From: Psychrobacter immobilis
GTDB taxonomy: Bacteria > Pseudomonadota > Gammaproteobacteria > Pseudomonadales > Moraxellaceae
Assembly (NCBI RefSeq): GCF_904846185.1
Contig: NZ_CAJGZQ010000026.1
Location: 1 to 47,658, forward strand
Reading direction: 5' to 3'
DNA: 47,658 nucleotides
Made by a program: the position numbers and the translations under genes
Notes under the pieces: generated by a model
Seen by the model: the letters and a program-made list of their open reading frames with translations, nothing else
What the model was told of the DNA's origin: nothing
Databases searched by the model: none
In this document: positions 1 to 9,468 of the stretch, one piece after another
How positions within the stretch are numbered: position 1 is the stretch's first letter
Layout of the letters: each line of letters begins with the position of its first letter

Positions 1-2
1 CT

Positions 3-122
3 GATCTAAACCCTATCGAGAAAAAGTGGGCACAGGCTAAGTTTCTACGCCAAGGGTGGATGGAGAATAATTTACCAAAACTGTTTCAGGATATGGGCTG
101 TATCTCTTTTATTATAGACTGA
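3..122 (+). pseudogene. 3' end of an IS630-family transposase (cut by the window edge)
   Basis: The frame opening at base 3 reads DLNPIEKKWAQAKFLRQGW and continues to a TGA at 120-122. The D-x-N-P-I-E-x-x-W block is the hallmark C-terminal part of the IS630/Tc1-mariner DDE transposase core and carries the last catalytic acidic residue. Only about the last 39 codons lie in the window, so I cannot say whether the gene is intact. The element end is probably near the TA at 124-127 just after the stop, because IS630 elements insert at TA and a related relic at 18939-19007 has the same TGACTATA and diverges right after it. The next gene ends at 166 on the opposite strand. Confidence 0.8.
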
Positions 123-165
123 CTATACATTACTTACAAATAACACCGATTTGTATCCACTAATT

Positions 166-1182
166 TCACTCATATAGTTTATCTTGCATACAATTGGCAC
201 GCTCAATTGCCTTCCACTGACTATATTCCGGCTCGTCCTTCCCTAGGTAAGCACTGTTTACTTTTATAGCTTGTTCACATATTGCTCGATCATCACTTTT
301 TCTGCGTGCTATATCCCTCTCTTTTTTATCGTCCGCTGCTTTATGAACTACTTTTTCGTTGTAAGATTCTTTTGTTTTTATTGGTGTTTCGCGTACTTCA
401 TATTCTTTCTCACTACCCGAAGGGGCATTTGATAATAAAACTTCCCTCGGTCTTGCTTCTACTGATATCACCGGCTCTGGCTTGAATTGCTCCAATGTTA
501 CCTTTTCAACTACTTCGTTCTTTGGAGCTTCTAGCGTTACTACTTTCTCAACTACTTCATGATGTTCTATGTTTTTTGACACTACTCTTTTGGTTGGACA
601 TATGAAGTTAACAATATCTTGATCTGTCCAATCCGGTGTTGGCGTATACCAATCCCCTAGGTCTGCTGATATTAAGGCCTCAAGATTATCTGATGAGGTT
701 TTTCTTATCTTATCGTTTGCGCAGTCAATTTGCATTTCTCCATAAGCATCACTCTCGTTCCCTCTACGTGCATACTTAACATTTTCAATGCCATAAGATG
801 CAAAGTGAGAGATGAGGAAATAGCGTCCATTTTCACCTGAACCAGAAAGTAACATTGGTATCTGTGTTAATGGAGAATCAAATACTGATTCTTGGACTTG
901 TGGTGATTCTTTATCAGGTTCTGACTGCTCTTCATTGTATTGTCTTGCTTTTTCTCTATAGCCATCATAAGCACTTACAAGCCAAAAGCCGATAAGAACT
1001 ATAATAATGATTAGGAAGATAGTTGCGCCAGAACAGCCACTATTCTTTTGTCTTTGACGACTGCTTGCTAGCAAATTATTGTTATCTATCTGTTCTGAAG
1101 GAGTAGGGAAACCACAACTAGGACAAGCAGTACTTTGATCACTAATTCTTTTAGAACATTCAGGACAGTTAATTAAAGCCAT
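166..1182 (-). CDS. zinc-ribbon, single-pass membrane protein of unknown function
   Basis: This 338-residue protein begins with a short zinc ribbon (C6-P-E-C9 and C20-P-S-C23). A linker follows, then one hydrophobic segment at about 52-72. The rest is a charged, Lys/Glu-rich region with two near-repeats built on VVEKV (about 210-235) and a C-terminal piece holding two Cys residues. The likely topology is a cytoplasmic ribbon, one membrane span and a periplasmic tail. I do not recognise a catalytic domain. The C-terminal region resembles nothing I can name, and the middle looks disordered. It lies downstream of uvrA on the same strand but behind the uvrA terminator, so it probably has its own promoter in the AT-rich 1183-1375 interval. 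An IS630 end lies about 40 bp beyond its stop, which makes an accessory or recently rearranged locus plausible. Confidence 0.7.
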   Translation of the reverse strand: MALINCPECSKRISDQSTACPSCGFPTPSEQIDNNNLLASSRQRQKNSGCSGATIFLIIIIVLIGFWLVSAYDGYREKARQYNEEQSEPDKESPQVQESVFDSPLTQIPMLLSGSGENGRYFLISHFASYGIENVKYARRGNESDAYGEMQIDCANDKIRKTSSDNLEALISADLGDWYTPTPDWTDQDIVNFICPTKRVVSKNIEHHEVVEKVVTLEAPKNEVVEKVTLEQFKPEPVISVEARPREVLLSNAPSGSEKEYEVRETPIKTKESYNEKVVHKAADDKKERDIARRKSDDRAICEQAIKVNSAYLGKDEPEYSQWKAIERANCMQDKLYE

Positions 1183-1375
1183 TTTTTTCTACTTTATCTT
1201 CATGTGTAATATCATCAGCACATTTCTGCAAGGGTAAGTACTACAAAGTTGTTTAAATTGTTGGTAAATAAGATAAAGATTATAACTTATCAGTAATTTT
1301 TGAGCAACAAATGTCAAGATTTTATACTTTTTAAAATAGAGTTTTTAAAGTCTATTTTATATATCACCACCAACA

Positions 1376-1405
1376 AAAAGGCCACCCCTTAAAGAGTGGC
1401 CTTTT
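1376..1405 (-). terminator. intrinsic terminator of uvrA
   Basis: Perfect 10-bp stem AAAAGGCCAC (1376-1385) / GTGGCCTTTT (1396-1405) with a 10-nt loop, just past the uvrA stop. On the minus strand the stem ends in a run of T residues, as expected for rho-independent termination. Confidence 0.85.
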
Positions 1406-1427
1406 ATCAATTATTAACCTATTTCTG

Positions 1428-4334
1428 TTAACTCACTTCTTTCATGCCTTGCTCTAGCATCGGCTTTAAGAATATACCAGTGTATGACTCCTTAACTTCT
1501 GCCACTTGCTCAGGCGTACCTTCAGCGATGATCATGCCGCCACCTTTACCACCTTCAGGGCCAAGATCAATCACCCAATCTGCGGTTTTGATGACGTCAA
1601 GATTGTGCTCGATGACCACGATAGTATTACCTTTATCGCGTAGCGTATGCAAGATATGCAGCAGCTTATCGATATCATGGAAGTGCAAACCAGTGGTTGG
1701 CTCATCCAGGATATAGAGTGTCTGTCCCGTATCGCGTTTGGCCAGCTCACGCGCCAGTTTGACACGTTGCGCTTCACCGCCTGATAGCGTTGGCGCAGAC
1801 TGACCTAAACGAATATAGCTAAGACCAACATCCATCAAAGCTTGCAGACGACGATAAATCGCTGGAATGGCTGAGAAGAATTCAGTGGCATCTTCGACGG
1901 TCATATCTAGGACATCGGCAATATTTTTACCTTTATAGTGAATCTCTAAGGTCTCGCGGTTATAGCGCTTACCTTCACAGGTATCACATGGCACATACAT
2001 ATCAGGTAAGAAATGCATCTCAACCTTTATAAGACCATCACCTTGGCACATCTCACAGCGTCCGCCTTTGACGTTGAAACTAAAGCGGCCCGGCTTATAA
2101 CCACGAGCACGCGCTTCTTGAGTTTGGGCAAACATCTCACGCACAGGGGTAAACACACCCGTATAAGTCGCTGGGTTTGAGCGCGGCGTACGCCCAATTG
2201 GGCTTTGATCGATGTCAACCATTTTGTCCAGATGCTCAAGACCGCTGATGCTGTCATGCTTATCCGCGATGAGCGTTGAGGCATTATTCAATTGCGTCGC
2301 TGCCAATGGCATAAGGGTACGGTTAATCAACGTTGATTTGCCCGAACCTGAGACACCAGTCACACAAGTCATAATACCAATGGGAATGGTCAAATCTACA
2401 TCATGCAAGTTATTGCCTGACGCACCTTTGAGCTCAATCGTCATCGGAACTTGTTTGGGTTTGGCTTTACCTTTGACTTCCATATCGATCGTTTTGGCTT
2501 TATGACGAATGGCTGGAATCTCGATTCTCTTCTTACCAGACATATATTGTCCAGTCAGCGATTCTTTGTTTGCCATAATGTCATCGACCGTGCCCTGAGC
2601 GATAATATGACCGCCATGTACACCTGCACCAATACCGATATCAATCACATGATCTGCTTGGCGAATGGCGTCTTCATCATGCTCAACGACCAGTACCGTA
2701 TTGCCCAAATCACGTAAGCGCGTTAAAGTTTTCAGCAAGCGATCATTGTCGCGTTGATGTAGACCAATCGATGGTTCATCAAGGACATACATCACGCCCA
2801 TTAGTCCTGCGCCAATTTGGCTAGCCAGACGAATACGCTGTGCTTCACCGCCCGATAGCGTTTCAGCAGAACGTGCAAGGGAGAGATAATCAAGTCCAAC
2901 ACTGACGAGGAAGTTTAGACGCTCATTAATCTCTTTAAAGATTTTTTCTGCAACTTCACCTTTATGACCGCCAATTTTTAGCGTTTTATAATAGTCAGCC
3001 GCGTCACCGATGGAGAGTTTAACGATTTGAGCGATGGTTTGGTCATCGACACGCACGTTACGTGAAATTTCATTGAGTCGCGCGCCATCACAGACATTAC
3101 AAGTGGTATCAGCCAGATATTTGGCTAGCTCGTCACGCACGAGATTGCTTTGCGTTTTGGCATAGCGACGTTCTAAATAAGGCAATACGCCTTCAAATGG
3201 CACGGTCTTATTGGTTTTACGACCGCGCTCATCAGTGAAATTAAAGGTTAGCTTTTCTTTACCAGAGCCTTGCATAATCAGGTCTTGTTGCGCTTTTGGC
3301 AGCTCTTGCCACGGCGCATCCATATCAATTTTAAAATGATTACAAACGGTCGATAGCAATCCAAAGTAGTAGGCATGACGTTTATCCCAACCATTGATTG
3401 CGCCTTGATTGAGCGATTTTTCATGGTGGGTAATGAGTTTTTCAGCCGCGAAGTATTGACGTTTACCAAGACCGTCACAGCTTGGGCATGCGCCGTATGG
3501 ATTGTTAAAACTGAACATACGCGGTTCAAGCTCAGGTACGGCACGATCACAGACAGGGCATGAATGCTTGGCTGACATCACTTGGTTTTCGTCGCCGCCT
3601 TCTTTTGGATTGCCATCCATAAAGTGTAACGTCACTAAACCTTGACCTAAACGTAAAGCTGTCTCTAAACTTTCAGCGACACGGTTACCCAAGTCATCAC
3701 GGACTTTAAAACGGTCAACGACGACTTCAATGGTATGCTTTTTCTTCTTATCGAGTGTTGGTAATTCATCGGTATCGTAGACATCACCATCGACACGTAC
3801 GCGTACGAAACCTTGTCCAATCAGCTGCTCAAGTAAGACCGTATGCTCGCCTTTACGCTCACGAATCACGGGAGCTAAGATCATGATTTTGGTGTCATTT
3901 GGTAACGCCATGACTTGATCGACCATCTCAGTTACTGATTGCGCGACCATTGGTTCACCATGCTCTGGGCAAAAGGGCGTACCAATGCGCGCATAGAGCA
4001 GACGCAAATAGTCATAAATCTCAGTAATCGTCCCGACGGTAGAGCGCGGGTTATGGTTGGTTGATTTTTGCTCGATAGCAATCGCTGGCGACAAGCCTTC
4101 GATACTATCGACGTCAGGTTTCTCCATTTGTGAGAGGAATTGACGCGCATACGCCGATAAGCTTTCGACATAACGACGTTGCCCTTCGGCATACAGCGTA
4201 TCGAATGCCAATGACGATTTACCAGAGCCTGATAAACCCGTAATGACCACAAACTTATCTCGTGGAATGTCTAAATCGATATTTTTTAGATTATGAGTGC
4301 GTGCGCCGCGAACCTTAATATACTCGTGTGCCAT
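1428..4334 (-). CDS. uvrA: excinuclease ABC subunit UvrA
   Basis: This 968-residue protein is the damage-recognition ATPase of nucleotide excision repair; it dimerises and loads UvrB on lesions. Two ABC ATPase modules are visible: Walker A GLSGSGKS at 33-40 and a second one, GVSGSGKST, near residue 660, each with an LSGGEAQR signature. The zinc modules are present as CPVC...CPSC in the first half and CEMC...CDTC in the second. The length is slightly above the usual 940 or so. The start fits the conserved N-terminus ([13 protein letters not shown]). In Pseudomonas the uvrA-MFS-ssb order is conserved, with uvrA divergent as here, so this is core chromosome. I saw no LexA-type box that I trust upstream. 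Confidence 0.98.
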   Translation of the reverse strand: MAHEYIKVRGARTHNLKNIDLDIPRDKFVVITGLSGSGKSSLAFDTLYAEGQRRYVESLSAYARQFLSQMEKPDVDSIEGLSPAIAIEQKSTNHNPRSTVGTITEIYDYLRLLYARIGTPFCPEHGEPMVAQSVTEMVDQVMALPNDTKIMILAPVIRERKGEHTVLLEQLIGQGFVRVRVDGDVYDTDELPTLDKKKKHTIEVVVDRFKVRDDLGNRVAESLETALRLGQGLVTLHFMDGNPKEGGDENQVMSAKHSCPVCDRAVPELEPRMFSFNNPYGACPSCDGLGKRQYFAAEKLITHHEKSLNQGAINGWDKRHAYYFGLLSTVCNHFKIDMDAPWQELPKAQQDLIMQGSGKEKLTFNFTDERGRKTNKTVPFEGVLPYLERRYAKTQSNLVRDELAKYLADTTCNVCDGARLNEISRNVRVDDQTIAQIVKLSIGDAADYYKTLKIGGHKGEVAEKIFKEINERLNFLVSVGLDYLSLARSAETLSGGEAQRIRLASQIGAGLMGVMYVLDEPSIGLHQRDNDRLLKTLTRLRDLGNTVLVVEHDEDAIRQADHVIDIGIGAGVHGGHIIAQGTVDDIMANKESLTGQYMSGKKRIEIPAIRHKAKTIDMEVKGKAKPKQVPMTIELKGASGNNLHDVDLTIPIGIMTCVTGVSGSGKSTLINRTLMPLAATQLNNASTLIADKHDSISGLEHLDKMVDIDQSPIGRTPRSNPATYTGVFTPVREMFAQTQEARARGYKPGRFSFNVKGGRCEMCQGDGLIKVEMHFLPDMYVPCDTCEGKRYNRETLEIHYKGKNIADVLDMTVEDATEFFSAIPAIYRRLQALMDVGLSYIRLGQSAPTLSGGEAQRVKLARELAKRDTGQTLYILDEPTTGLHFHDIDKLLHILHTLRDKGNTIVVIEHNLDVIKTADWVIDLGPEGGKGGGMIIAEGTPEQVAEVKESYTGIFLKPMLEQGMKEVS

Positions 4335-5039
4335 CGGTGTTAGGTTTCCTATTTGCTAAAAGGGTATTGAAAATATCTCAAATTAAAAGGTAAATATGAA
4401 TCAATTAAATGGTCGGTTAAAAACGTGGATATTCTGTAAATTTATAATGTGGTTATAAATAGTTTTATTATCAAAGATTTTGTTATAAATAATATTTTTA
4501 TAAAGTGTTCATACGTTGATGAAGTGAGAGCTATAGATGCCTAATTTACTGTTTTAATTTTTATTGCTGAGCGGTATGCTACTTGGCGTTCATTTTGCTG
4601 TTTTCTTATTCTACAGCCTTTGAGGTGATTGGTTTTCGTATGACTAAGCAAATCTAAATCAAATCAATGTTAAGTAGTAGTCACCTTTTGTCATGGTTTT
4701 GACCAACATGTCGTTTTATAGAGGAGTTTGTCATCTAAGCGATCGCTCTAGCTGACGAGTAATAATGTTTATGACGCCTTACTTTATTGTCATGGCGACC
4801 GCATTATTCAAGGTGTGATTGCGCATCCGATGCAGTTGGTAACAAAATAATCGCGTAATATGAATGGCTTGGGTTGAAGAGGTACGGGAGGCTGCATCAA
4901 TAAGACAAAAGTCTCGGCAAGCAAACGGCGAATGTCTTATACTAGTGGGCTTAATTTGTAGCTAAAGTCTTGATAGCATCACAATAGTATAAGCAGCGCA
5001 GTAGTGATAAATCAGCAATGACGAACCAGTGAGGCAAGT
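4335..5039. other. 705-bp divergent intergenic region uvrA / yajR-like gene
   Basis: Both flanking genes start here and read outward, so the region must carry their promoters. It is AT-rich in the uvrA-proximal half (about 4370-4560). I found no convincing ORF, RNA gene, strong hairpin with a T run, or dispersed repeat. I cannot assign the promoters precisely. Confidence 0.5.
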
Positions 5040-6404
5040 ATGAATAGCGTAGAAAAACGGGCAATCCTCGGGGTCGGTGGTATATTTGCTTTGCGGATGA
5101 TTGGTCTGTTTATGATTGTGCCTGTGTTTTCTGTATATGGTGACAATTATACGCACGCGACGCCGTTTTTGATTGGTTTAGCCGTCGGTATTTATGGGCT
5201 AGGGCAGGCGATATTTCAGATTCCCATGAGTTTGGCTGCGGACAAATTCCCGCGTAAGCCGATTATCTTTTTAGGACTCATCTTATTTGCTCTCGGCGGT
5301 ATCATTGCCGCCAATGCGACTGATATTTACGAGGTTATCATTGGTCGGGCGCTGGCAGGTAGTGGCGCGGTATCTGCAGTATTGATGGCATTATTGGCTG
5401 ATGTGACGCGCGAAGAAATGCGTACCAAAGCGATGGCGACGATGGGCTTGACCATTGCGACTTCTATCATGCTTGCTTTTGCATTTGGTCCGTTATTGGT
5501 TGGCTCGCTGGGTATCTCTGGTTTATTTTGGTTGACCTCTGGCTTTGCTGTTTTGGCGATGCTGTTATTGTTGTTTGTGCCGACACCGCTACGAGTACTT
5601 AAACACAATTTAGACAATAAATCGATTGGTCAACAATTAGCGACCGTCCTAAAAATTGGCGATTTAAACCGCCTACATATCGGTATCTTTGCTCTGCATC
5701 TAACCATGACGGCGATATTTGTGATACTGCCGCATCAGCTTAATGAAGTGATGGGGCTATCGGTACGTCAACAAGGCTTGGTTTATTTGCCGCTGTTATT
5801 TATTGGTTTTGCCGTCGCCATTCCTTTTATTATCATCGCTGAAAAGAAACGCAAAATGCGCCAAGTATTCTTAGGTGCGATTGCGCTAATGACCGCTGCT
5901 TTAGCGATATTGGCTATTGGCAGTCAGGTTGGCGTTGGTATTATATTAGGTCTGTTATTGTACTTTATGGGCTTTAACTTGCTTGAGGCAACGATTCCAT
6001 CATGGATATCTAAGCGCGCCCCAGTCGCCAATAAAGCCACTGCGATGGGGCTAAATTCATCCAGTCAGTTCTTTGGGGCGTTTGTCGGTGGAGCAATGGG
6101 TGGGTTGTTATTAAGTCAGCCGAATTTGCTGGCGTGGGGTATTTTGGCCGCTATTATGGCCGCTGCTCTGCTCATTATTATCCCTATTTCTCAGCCGCCT
6201 TATCTATCGAGTACTACTGTGACCATTCCTAAAGACATTAATATCCAAGACTGGTCACGGCAAATGCTGGCGGTAGAAGGCGTGGATGAACTGGTCGTGA
6301 TGGCAAAAGAACAAGTTGCCTATCTCAAGCTAGACAAGACACAATTGACAGATGACTCGCGGATGCAGTTATCGAGTTTGGCACAGAGTCCGCTAGATAT
6401 TTAA
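5040..6404 (+). CDS. yajR: YajR-type MFS transporter with C-terminal YAM domain
   Basis: This 454-residue inner-membrane protein is the same length as E. coli YajR and matches its layout. Twelve membrane segments occupy about residues 8-385. The MFS motif A region after TM2 reads SLAADKFPRKP, the motif after TM4 contains DVTREEMRTKAMA, and the TM7-TM8 linker contains EKKRKMRQVF. The last 70 or so residues (from about 385) form a soluble ferredoxin-like YAM domain, which distinguishes YajR from ordinary drug/H+ antiporters. The substrate of this family is not settled; a proton-coupled efflux role is inferred. The ATG is preceded by GAGGCAAGT, a usable ribosome-binding site. It sits between uvrA and ssb, as its counterpart does in Pseudomonas. 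Confidence 0.9.
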   Translation: MNSVEKRAILGVGGIFALRMIGLFMIVPVFSVYGDNYTHATPFLIGLAVGIYGLGQAIFQIPMSLAADKFPRKPIIFLGLILFALGGIIAANATDIYEVIIGRALAGSGAVSAVLMALLADVTREEMRTKAMATMGLTIATSIMLAFAFGPLLVGSLGISGLFWLTSGFAVLAMLLLLFVPTPLRVLKHNLDNKSIGQQLATVLKIGDLNRLHIGIFALHLTMTAIFVILPHQLNEVMGLSVRQQGLVYLPLLFIGFAVAIPFIIIAEKKRKMRQVFLGAIALMTAALAILAIGSQVGVGIILGLLLYFMGFNLLEATIPSWISKRAPVANKATAMGLNSSSQFFGAFVGGAMGGLLLSQPNLLAWGILAAIMAAALLIIIPISQPPYLSSTTVTIPKDINIQDWSRQMLAVEGVDELVVMAKEQVAYLKLDKTQLTDDSRMQLSSLAQSPLDI

Positions 6405-6540
6405 TACACCGTATAGGCAACGTACTTAGGCGAGTAGAGATAAGGTTGAATAGGCAAAAACTGAGCAGACAACGACTAGATAGACAGCTATTATTAATAA
6501 GTGAACGCTAAATCTTTATCTCTATTTAAAAGGAATTAAT

Positions 6541-7140
6541 ATGAGTAAGTTTACGATGTTGTCGCACGGTGTTGCGCCTCGAGTAATGGCAAAGCTGGCA
6601 ATAGGTGCTGGTCTATCAGCCACGTTACTACTCTCAGGTTGCGCCACACAAAATATCCAAGCCTATCAGAACAGCACGCCCACGCTCGATATGCATGAGT
6701 TCTTCTCAGGTCAAATCGATGGTTGGGGCATGTTTCAAGGTCGCAATGGCGAGGTCAAAAAACGCTTTTACGTCGATATTGATGCCACTCACGAAGGCGA
6801 TAATGTCATCGTTTTAGATGAGAAGTTCGCATGGGCAGATGGGTCAAAATCACAGCGTATATGGCGATTGACCAAACAAGCTGATGGTAGCTGGAAAGGC
6901 ACAGCAGGCGATGTCATTGGCGAGGCAACAGGGAAAGTGGTTGGCAATACCTTGCATTGGAATTACTTGTTAGAGCTACCCGTTGAGGATAAAACCTACA
7001 AAGTGAATTTTGATGACTGGATGTATTTGGTTGATAAAGACGTCATGCTCAATCGCTCAGTCATGAAAAAATTTGGCGTAGAACTGGGTAGCGTCACCTT
7101 GAGTATGCATCGCAATAACGAGAGCAATGATTCTAAATAA
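6541..7140 (+). CDS. DUF3833 family lipoprotein
   Basis: This 199-residue protein has a lipoprotein signal peptide: a basic N-terminus, a hydrophobic stretch at about 18-31 and the lipobox LSGC with Cys34 as the lipidated residue. The body (from about residue 45) matches the DUF3833 pattern, a beta-rich lipocalin-like domain. Recognisable pieces are the FFSGQIDGWGMFQGRNG block near the start, RIWRLTK in the middle and DDWMYLVD toward the end. The molecular function of DUF3833 is unknown; the protein should sit in the outer or inner membrane facing the periplasm. A good Shine-Dalgarno (AAAAGGAATTAAT) precedes the ATG. It is 136 bp after the YajR gene and probably transcribed separately or by readthrough. 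Confidence 0.88.
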   Translation: MSKFTMLSHGVAPRVMAKLAIGAGLSATLLLSGCATQNIQAYQNSTPTLDMHEFFSGQIDGWGMFQGRNGEVKKRFYVDIDATHEGDNVIVLDEKFAWADGSKSQRIWRLTKQADGSWKGTAGDVIGEATGKVVGNTLHWNYLLELPVEDKTYKVNFDDWMYLVDKDVMLNRSVMKKFGVELGSVTLSMHRNNESNDSK

Positions 7141-7404
7141 GTTTATAAAGGACAGAGTGAGTTGATAAGTCAGTAACTGGTAATAGTATTAATTCGCTTA
7201 ATAAAATGGCAAAATAGCAATATCATGGTTTTTTAAACCCAAAAATTATAATATATATCTAAACGACATAGATTGTCGTCTTTAATAGATAGCTTGTAGA
7301 TATTCCAATAAAAATTGATTACAGTAAAATCATTAATGAATGCACTTAGCTGCACAGTCATTAAAGCGATTCATAAAATTATTCATAAGTAAAAGGACGG
7401 TATC

Positions 7405-8028
7405 ATGCGCGGAGTTAATAAAGTTATCATCATCGGTAACCTTGGAGCAGACCCTGAGGCACGTCAATTTAATAACGGCGGTAGCGTGACCAATATCTCG
7501 GTTGCAACGTCAGAGCAGTGGACCGACAAGCAAAGTGGCGAAAAAAGAGAAGCGACGGAATGGCATCGTATTTCTCTATTTAATCGTTTGGGTGAAATTG
7601 CCGCGCAGTATTTGCGTAAAGGCAGTAAAGTTTATATCGAAGGCAGTTTGCGTACCCGTAAATATCAAGATCCCAATGGTCAAGACCGTTATATTACTGA
7701 GATTCGTGCTGAGCAAATGCAAATGCTAGATGGTGCGACTGGTGGTCAAAGTGATAATAGCTTTGGCGGTCAAAATCAGGGTCAAGGTGGTGGCTATGGC
7801 AATCAAGGTGGTCAAAGCAATCAAAACAACTTTGGTCAGCAAGCAAACAATCAGCCAGCACAGCAAGGCGGTTACAACCAGCCAGCTGCTCAAGGTGGTC
7901 AAAACAGCTTTAACAATCAAAGCGCACCTGCCCAGCAGAATCAGTTCAATCAACCTGCGCAAAAGCCTGCACAGTCAAAGCCAACAGCAATGCCAGACGG
8001 TCCTGTCGATGATGATATTCCGTTCTGA
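7405..8028 (+). CDS. ssb: single-stranded DNA-binding protein SSB
   Basis: This 207-residue SSB binds ssDNA as a tetramer during replication, recombination and repair. Residues 1-108 form the OB fold, beginning [18 protein letters not shown], with the conserved ATEWHRI segment. Residues 115-195 are a Gln/Gly/Asn-rich linker with many GGQ and NNQ repeats. The protein ends DDDIPF, the acidic tip that recruits partner proteins. The ATG has a strong ribosome-binding site (AAAAGGACGGTATC). The linker is somewhat long, which is common in Moraxellaceae. The gene is the last core gene before the mobile island, which begins within about 20-150 bp of its stop. Confidence 0.98.
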   Translation: MRGVNKVIIIGNLGADPEARQFNNGGSVTNISVATSEQWTDKQSGEKREATEWHRISLFNRLGEIAAQYLRKGSKVYIEGSLRTRKYQDPNGQDRYITEIRAEQMQMLDGATGGQSDNSFGGQNQGQGGGYGNQGGQSNQNNFGQQANNQPAQQGGYNQPAAQGGQNSFNNQSAPAQQNQFNQPAQKPAQSKPTAMPDGPVDDDIPF

Positions 8029-8047
8029 GGAATACGTAATCTAATAG

Positions 8048-8057
8048 TGTTGATTAA
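8048..8057 (+). repeat. island end repeat L1 (TGTTGATTAA)
   Basis: First of four exact TGTTGATTAA copies. It lies between the ssb stop and the hairpin at 8066. The others are at 8150, 18199 and 18260, all in the same orientation, so each edge of the recombinase/R-M island carries a pair. This is the pattern expected of tyrosine-recombinase arm or core sites. Which copy marks the actual crossover cannot be told from this sequence. Confidence 0.6.
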
Positions 8058-8065
8058 ATCAGATG

Positions 8066-8090
8066 GGGTCTATATAAATAGACCCTTTTC
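8066..8090 (+). terminator. intrinsic terminator downstream of ssb
   Basis: Perfect 8-bp stem GGGTCTAT (8066-8073) / ATAGACCC (8078-8085) with a 4-nt loop, followed by TTTTC. It would end ssb transcription before the integrase operon. Because repeat L1 lies upstream of it, it may belong to the island rather than to ssb. Confidence 0.8.
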
Positions 8091-8149
8091 TTATGTCTAA
8101 AGAATAAAAATAGTTTATAATAGATTTTTGAATAAAATACATGATTAAG

Positions 8150-8159
8150 TGTTGATTAA
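8150..8159 (+). repeat. island end repeat L2 (TGTTGATTAA)
   Basis: Second left-hand copy, 102 bp from L1 and only 12 bp before the ATG of the first recombinase. A shorter TGATTAA sits at 8142-8148. If a recombinase binds here it would also cover its own translation-start region, which would allow autoregulation (inference). Confidence 0.6.
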
Positions 8160-8171
8160 AAGGTTTGTCAC

Positions 8172-9467
8172 ATGGCTCAGATTAAGAACTTAATATTTAG
8201 TAATGGGGAAAGATATCCAATGCTAATGGATTCAGATGGTACTCCTGACTATTGGGTTACATTATATGTGACAGAGAAGCTAAGACCTTCTCAAACACAA
8301 TCCGCAATTATCAATACTCTTGGGCATTTGATACACCTTAAACTATGGGAAGAGATAAACAATAGAAACCTTATAGAAGAATTTGTAGAGTCTAGGTTCT
8401 TAAGTAATGAGGATGTCTACTCTATTCGTGATCACTGTATGCTGGATAGTAGAAGCTTGAGGAGTTGGTTAAAAAGATCAAAGAGTAATGTAGTAAGGTT
8501 TCCGTCAGCATCAACTGCGAGCTTTAAGCCTATTCAAAGTGTCTCTAGTAATCATGCATCAAATAGAATGACTCATATAGCTTTTTACTTAGACTTTATA
8601 GTTAGAGTCTTACTAAAGAACAAACTAATAAACGAGACTGTGTCTGCTTCAATTACTAGCATGAATAAGTCGTTATTAGCTAACAAGCCCAAAGGCAATA
8701 AGGGAAAGGGTTTAGCTGTTGACCCTAATTTAAAGTCTGCACCACCTGAAGCTTTCGATCGAATACTGGAGATTGTAAAAGAAGATTCATCTGATAATCC
8801 TTTCAAAGGTACAGATGTTAAATTACGCAATGCAATTATATTTGAAGTCATGAATCAGACAGGTATGAGAGCTGGTGAGATCCTAGCGTTGCAAATTGAT
8901 GACATAGATTTCCATAAAAATACTATTTCAGTTGTGAGGCGACATGATGCGGTTGAAGACCCCCGAAAAAGGCAGCCAGTGGCTAAAACTAGAGAACGTA
9001 GCATACCTGTTAGTGCAACCCTCATTGGACGATTAAAAAGCTATATTATGGAAAATCGTGCAGCTACCGATAATGCTAAGGCGCATCCTTATATTTTTGT
9101 CACTCATAAGCGTGGTAACTATTTCGGTAAGCCAATATCCAATAGTACGTTTGTTAACCGTATTATTAAGCCTGCAATAGCAGTTAGCCCAGAGTTACTT
9201 GAAGAAGTAACAAGGCATGGTTTTCGCCATAATTTTAATTACAACCTCTCAAAGCGCATAGATGCTAGAAATCAAGCAGCAAAGACCAATCCAGAGATAT
9301 CTCCAGTTACAGAGAAAATGGAAATACAAATTAGGAAGCAACTTAATGGATGGAGTTCTGATAATACTGCTGAGGGATATAATTTAAGATATATAAGAGA
9401 AGAAGCCGATCGCGTTATGCGCGAAGATATAGAACACTGGTCTCAATTCATTAAGAAGGATTTATAG
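8172..9467 (+). CDS. tyrosine recombinase 1 of the island trio
   Basis: This 431-residue site-specific recombinase has a complete catalytic set in the C-terminal half. Arg233 lies in TGMRAGEIL, a Lys follows in the KTRERSIPV region, His349-x-x-Arg352 is in RHGFRH, Trp394 takes the His/Trp position, and Tyr403, nine residues later, is the nucleophile. Residues 1-190 are the DNA-binding N-terminal part, rich in helices. AAAAGG precedes the ATG. It is the first gene of a four-gene operon in which later genes overlap. Tn554-type TnpA and the first recombinase of other multi-integrase elements are the closest analogues I know. It presumably cuts and rejoins the island ends with the next two proteins. 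Confidence 0.9.
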   Translation: MAQIKNLIFSNGERYPMLMDSDGTPDYWVTLYVTEKLRPSQTQSAIINTLGHLIHLKLWEEINNRNLIEEFVESRFLSNEDVYSIRDHCMLDSRSLRSWLKRSKSNVVRFPSASTASFKPIQSVSSNHASNRMTHIAFYLDFIVRVLLKNKLINETVSASITSMNKSLLANKPKGNKGKGLAVDPNLKSAPPEAFDRILEIVKEDSSDNPFKGTDVKLRNAIIFEVMNQTGMRAGEILALQIDDIDFHKNTISVVRRHDAVEDPRKRQPVAKTRERSIPVSATLIGRLKSYIMENRAATDNAKAHPYIFVTHKRGNYFGKPISNSTFVNRIIKPAIAVSPELLEEVTRHGFRHNFNYNLSKRIDARNQAAKTNPEISPVTEKMEIQIRKQLNGWSSDNTAEGYNLRYIREEADRVMREDIEHWSQFIKKDL

Positions 9468-9468
9468 C

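Noticed and set aside
7726..8044. Overlapping frames in the ssb linker region on both strands
   Set aside because: They are shadows of the repetitive Gln/Gly linker of ssb and have no start signals.
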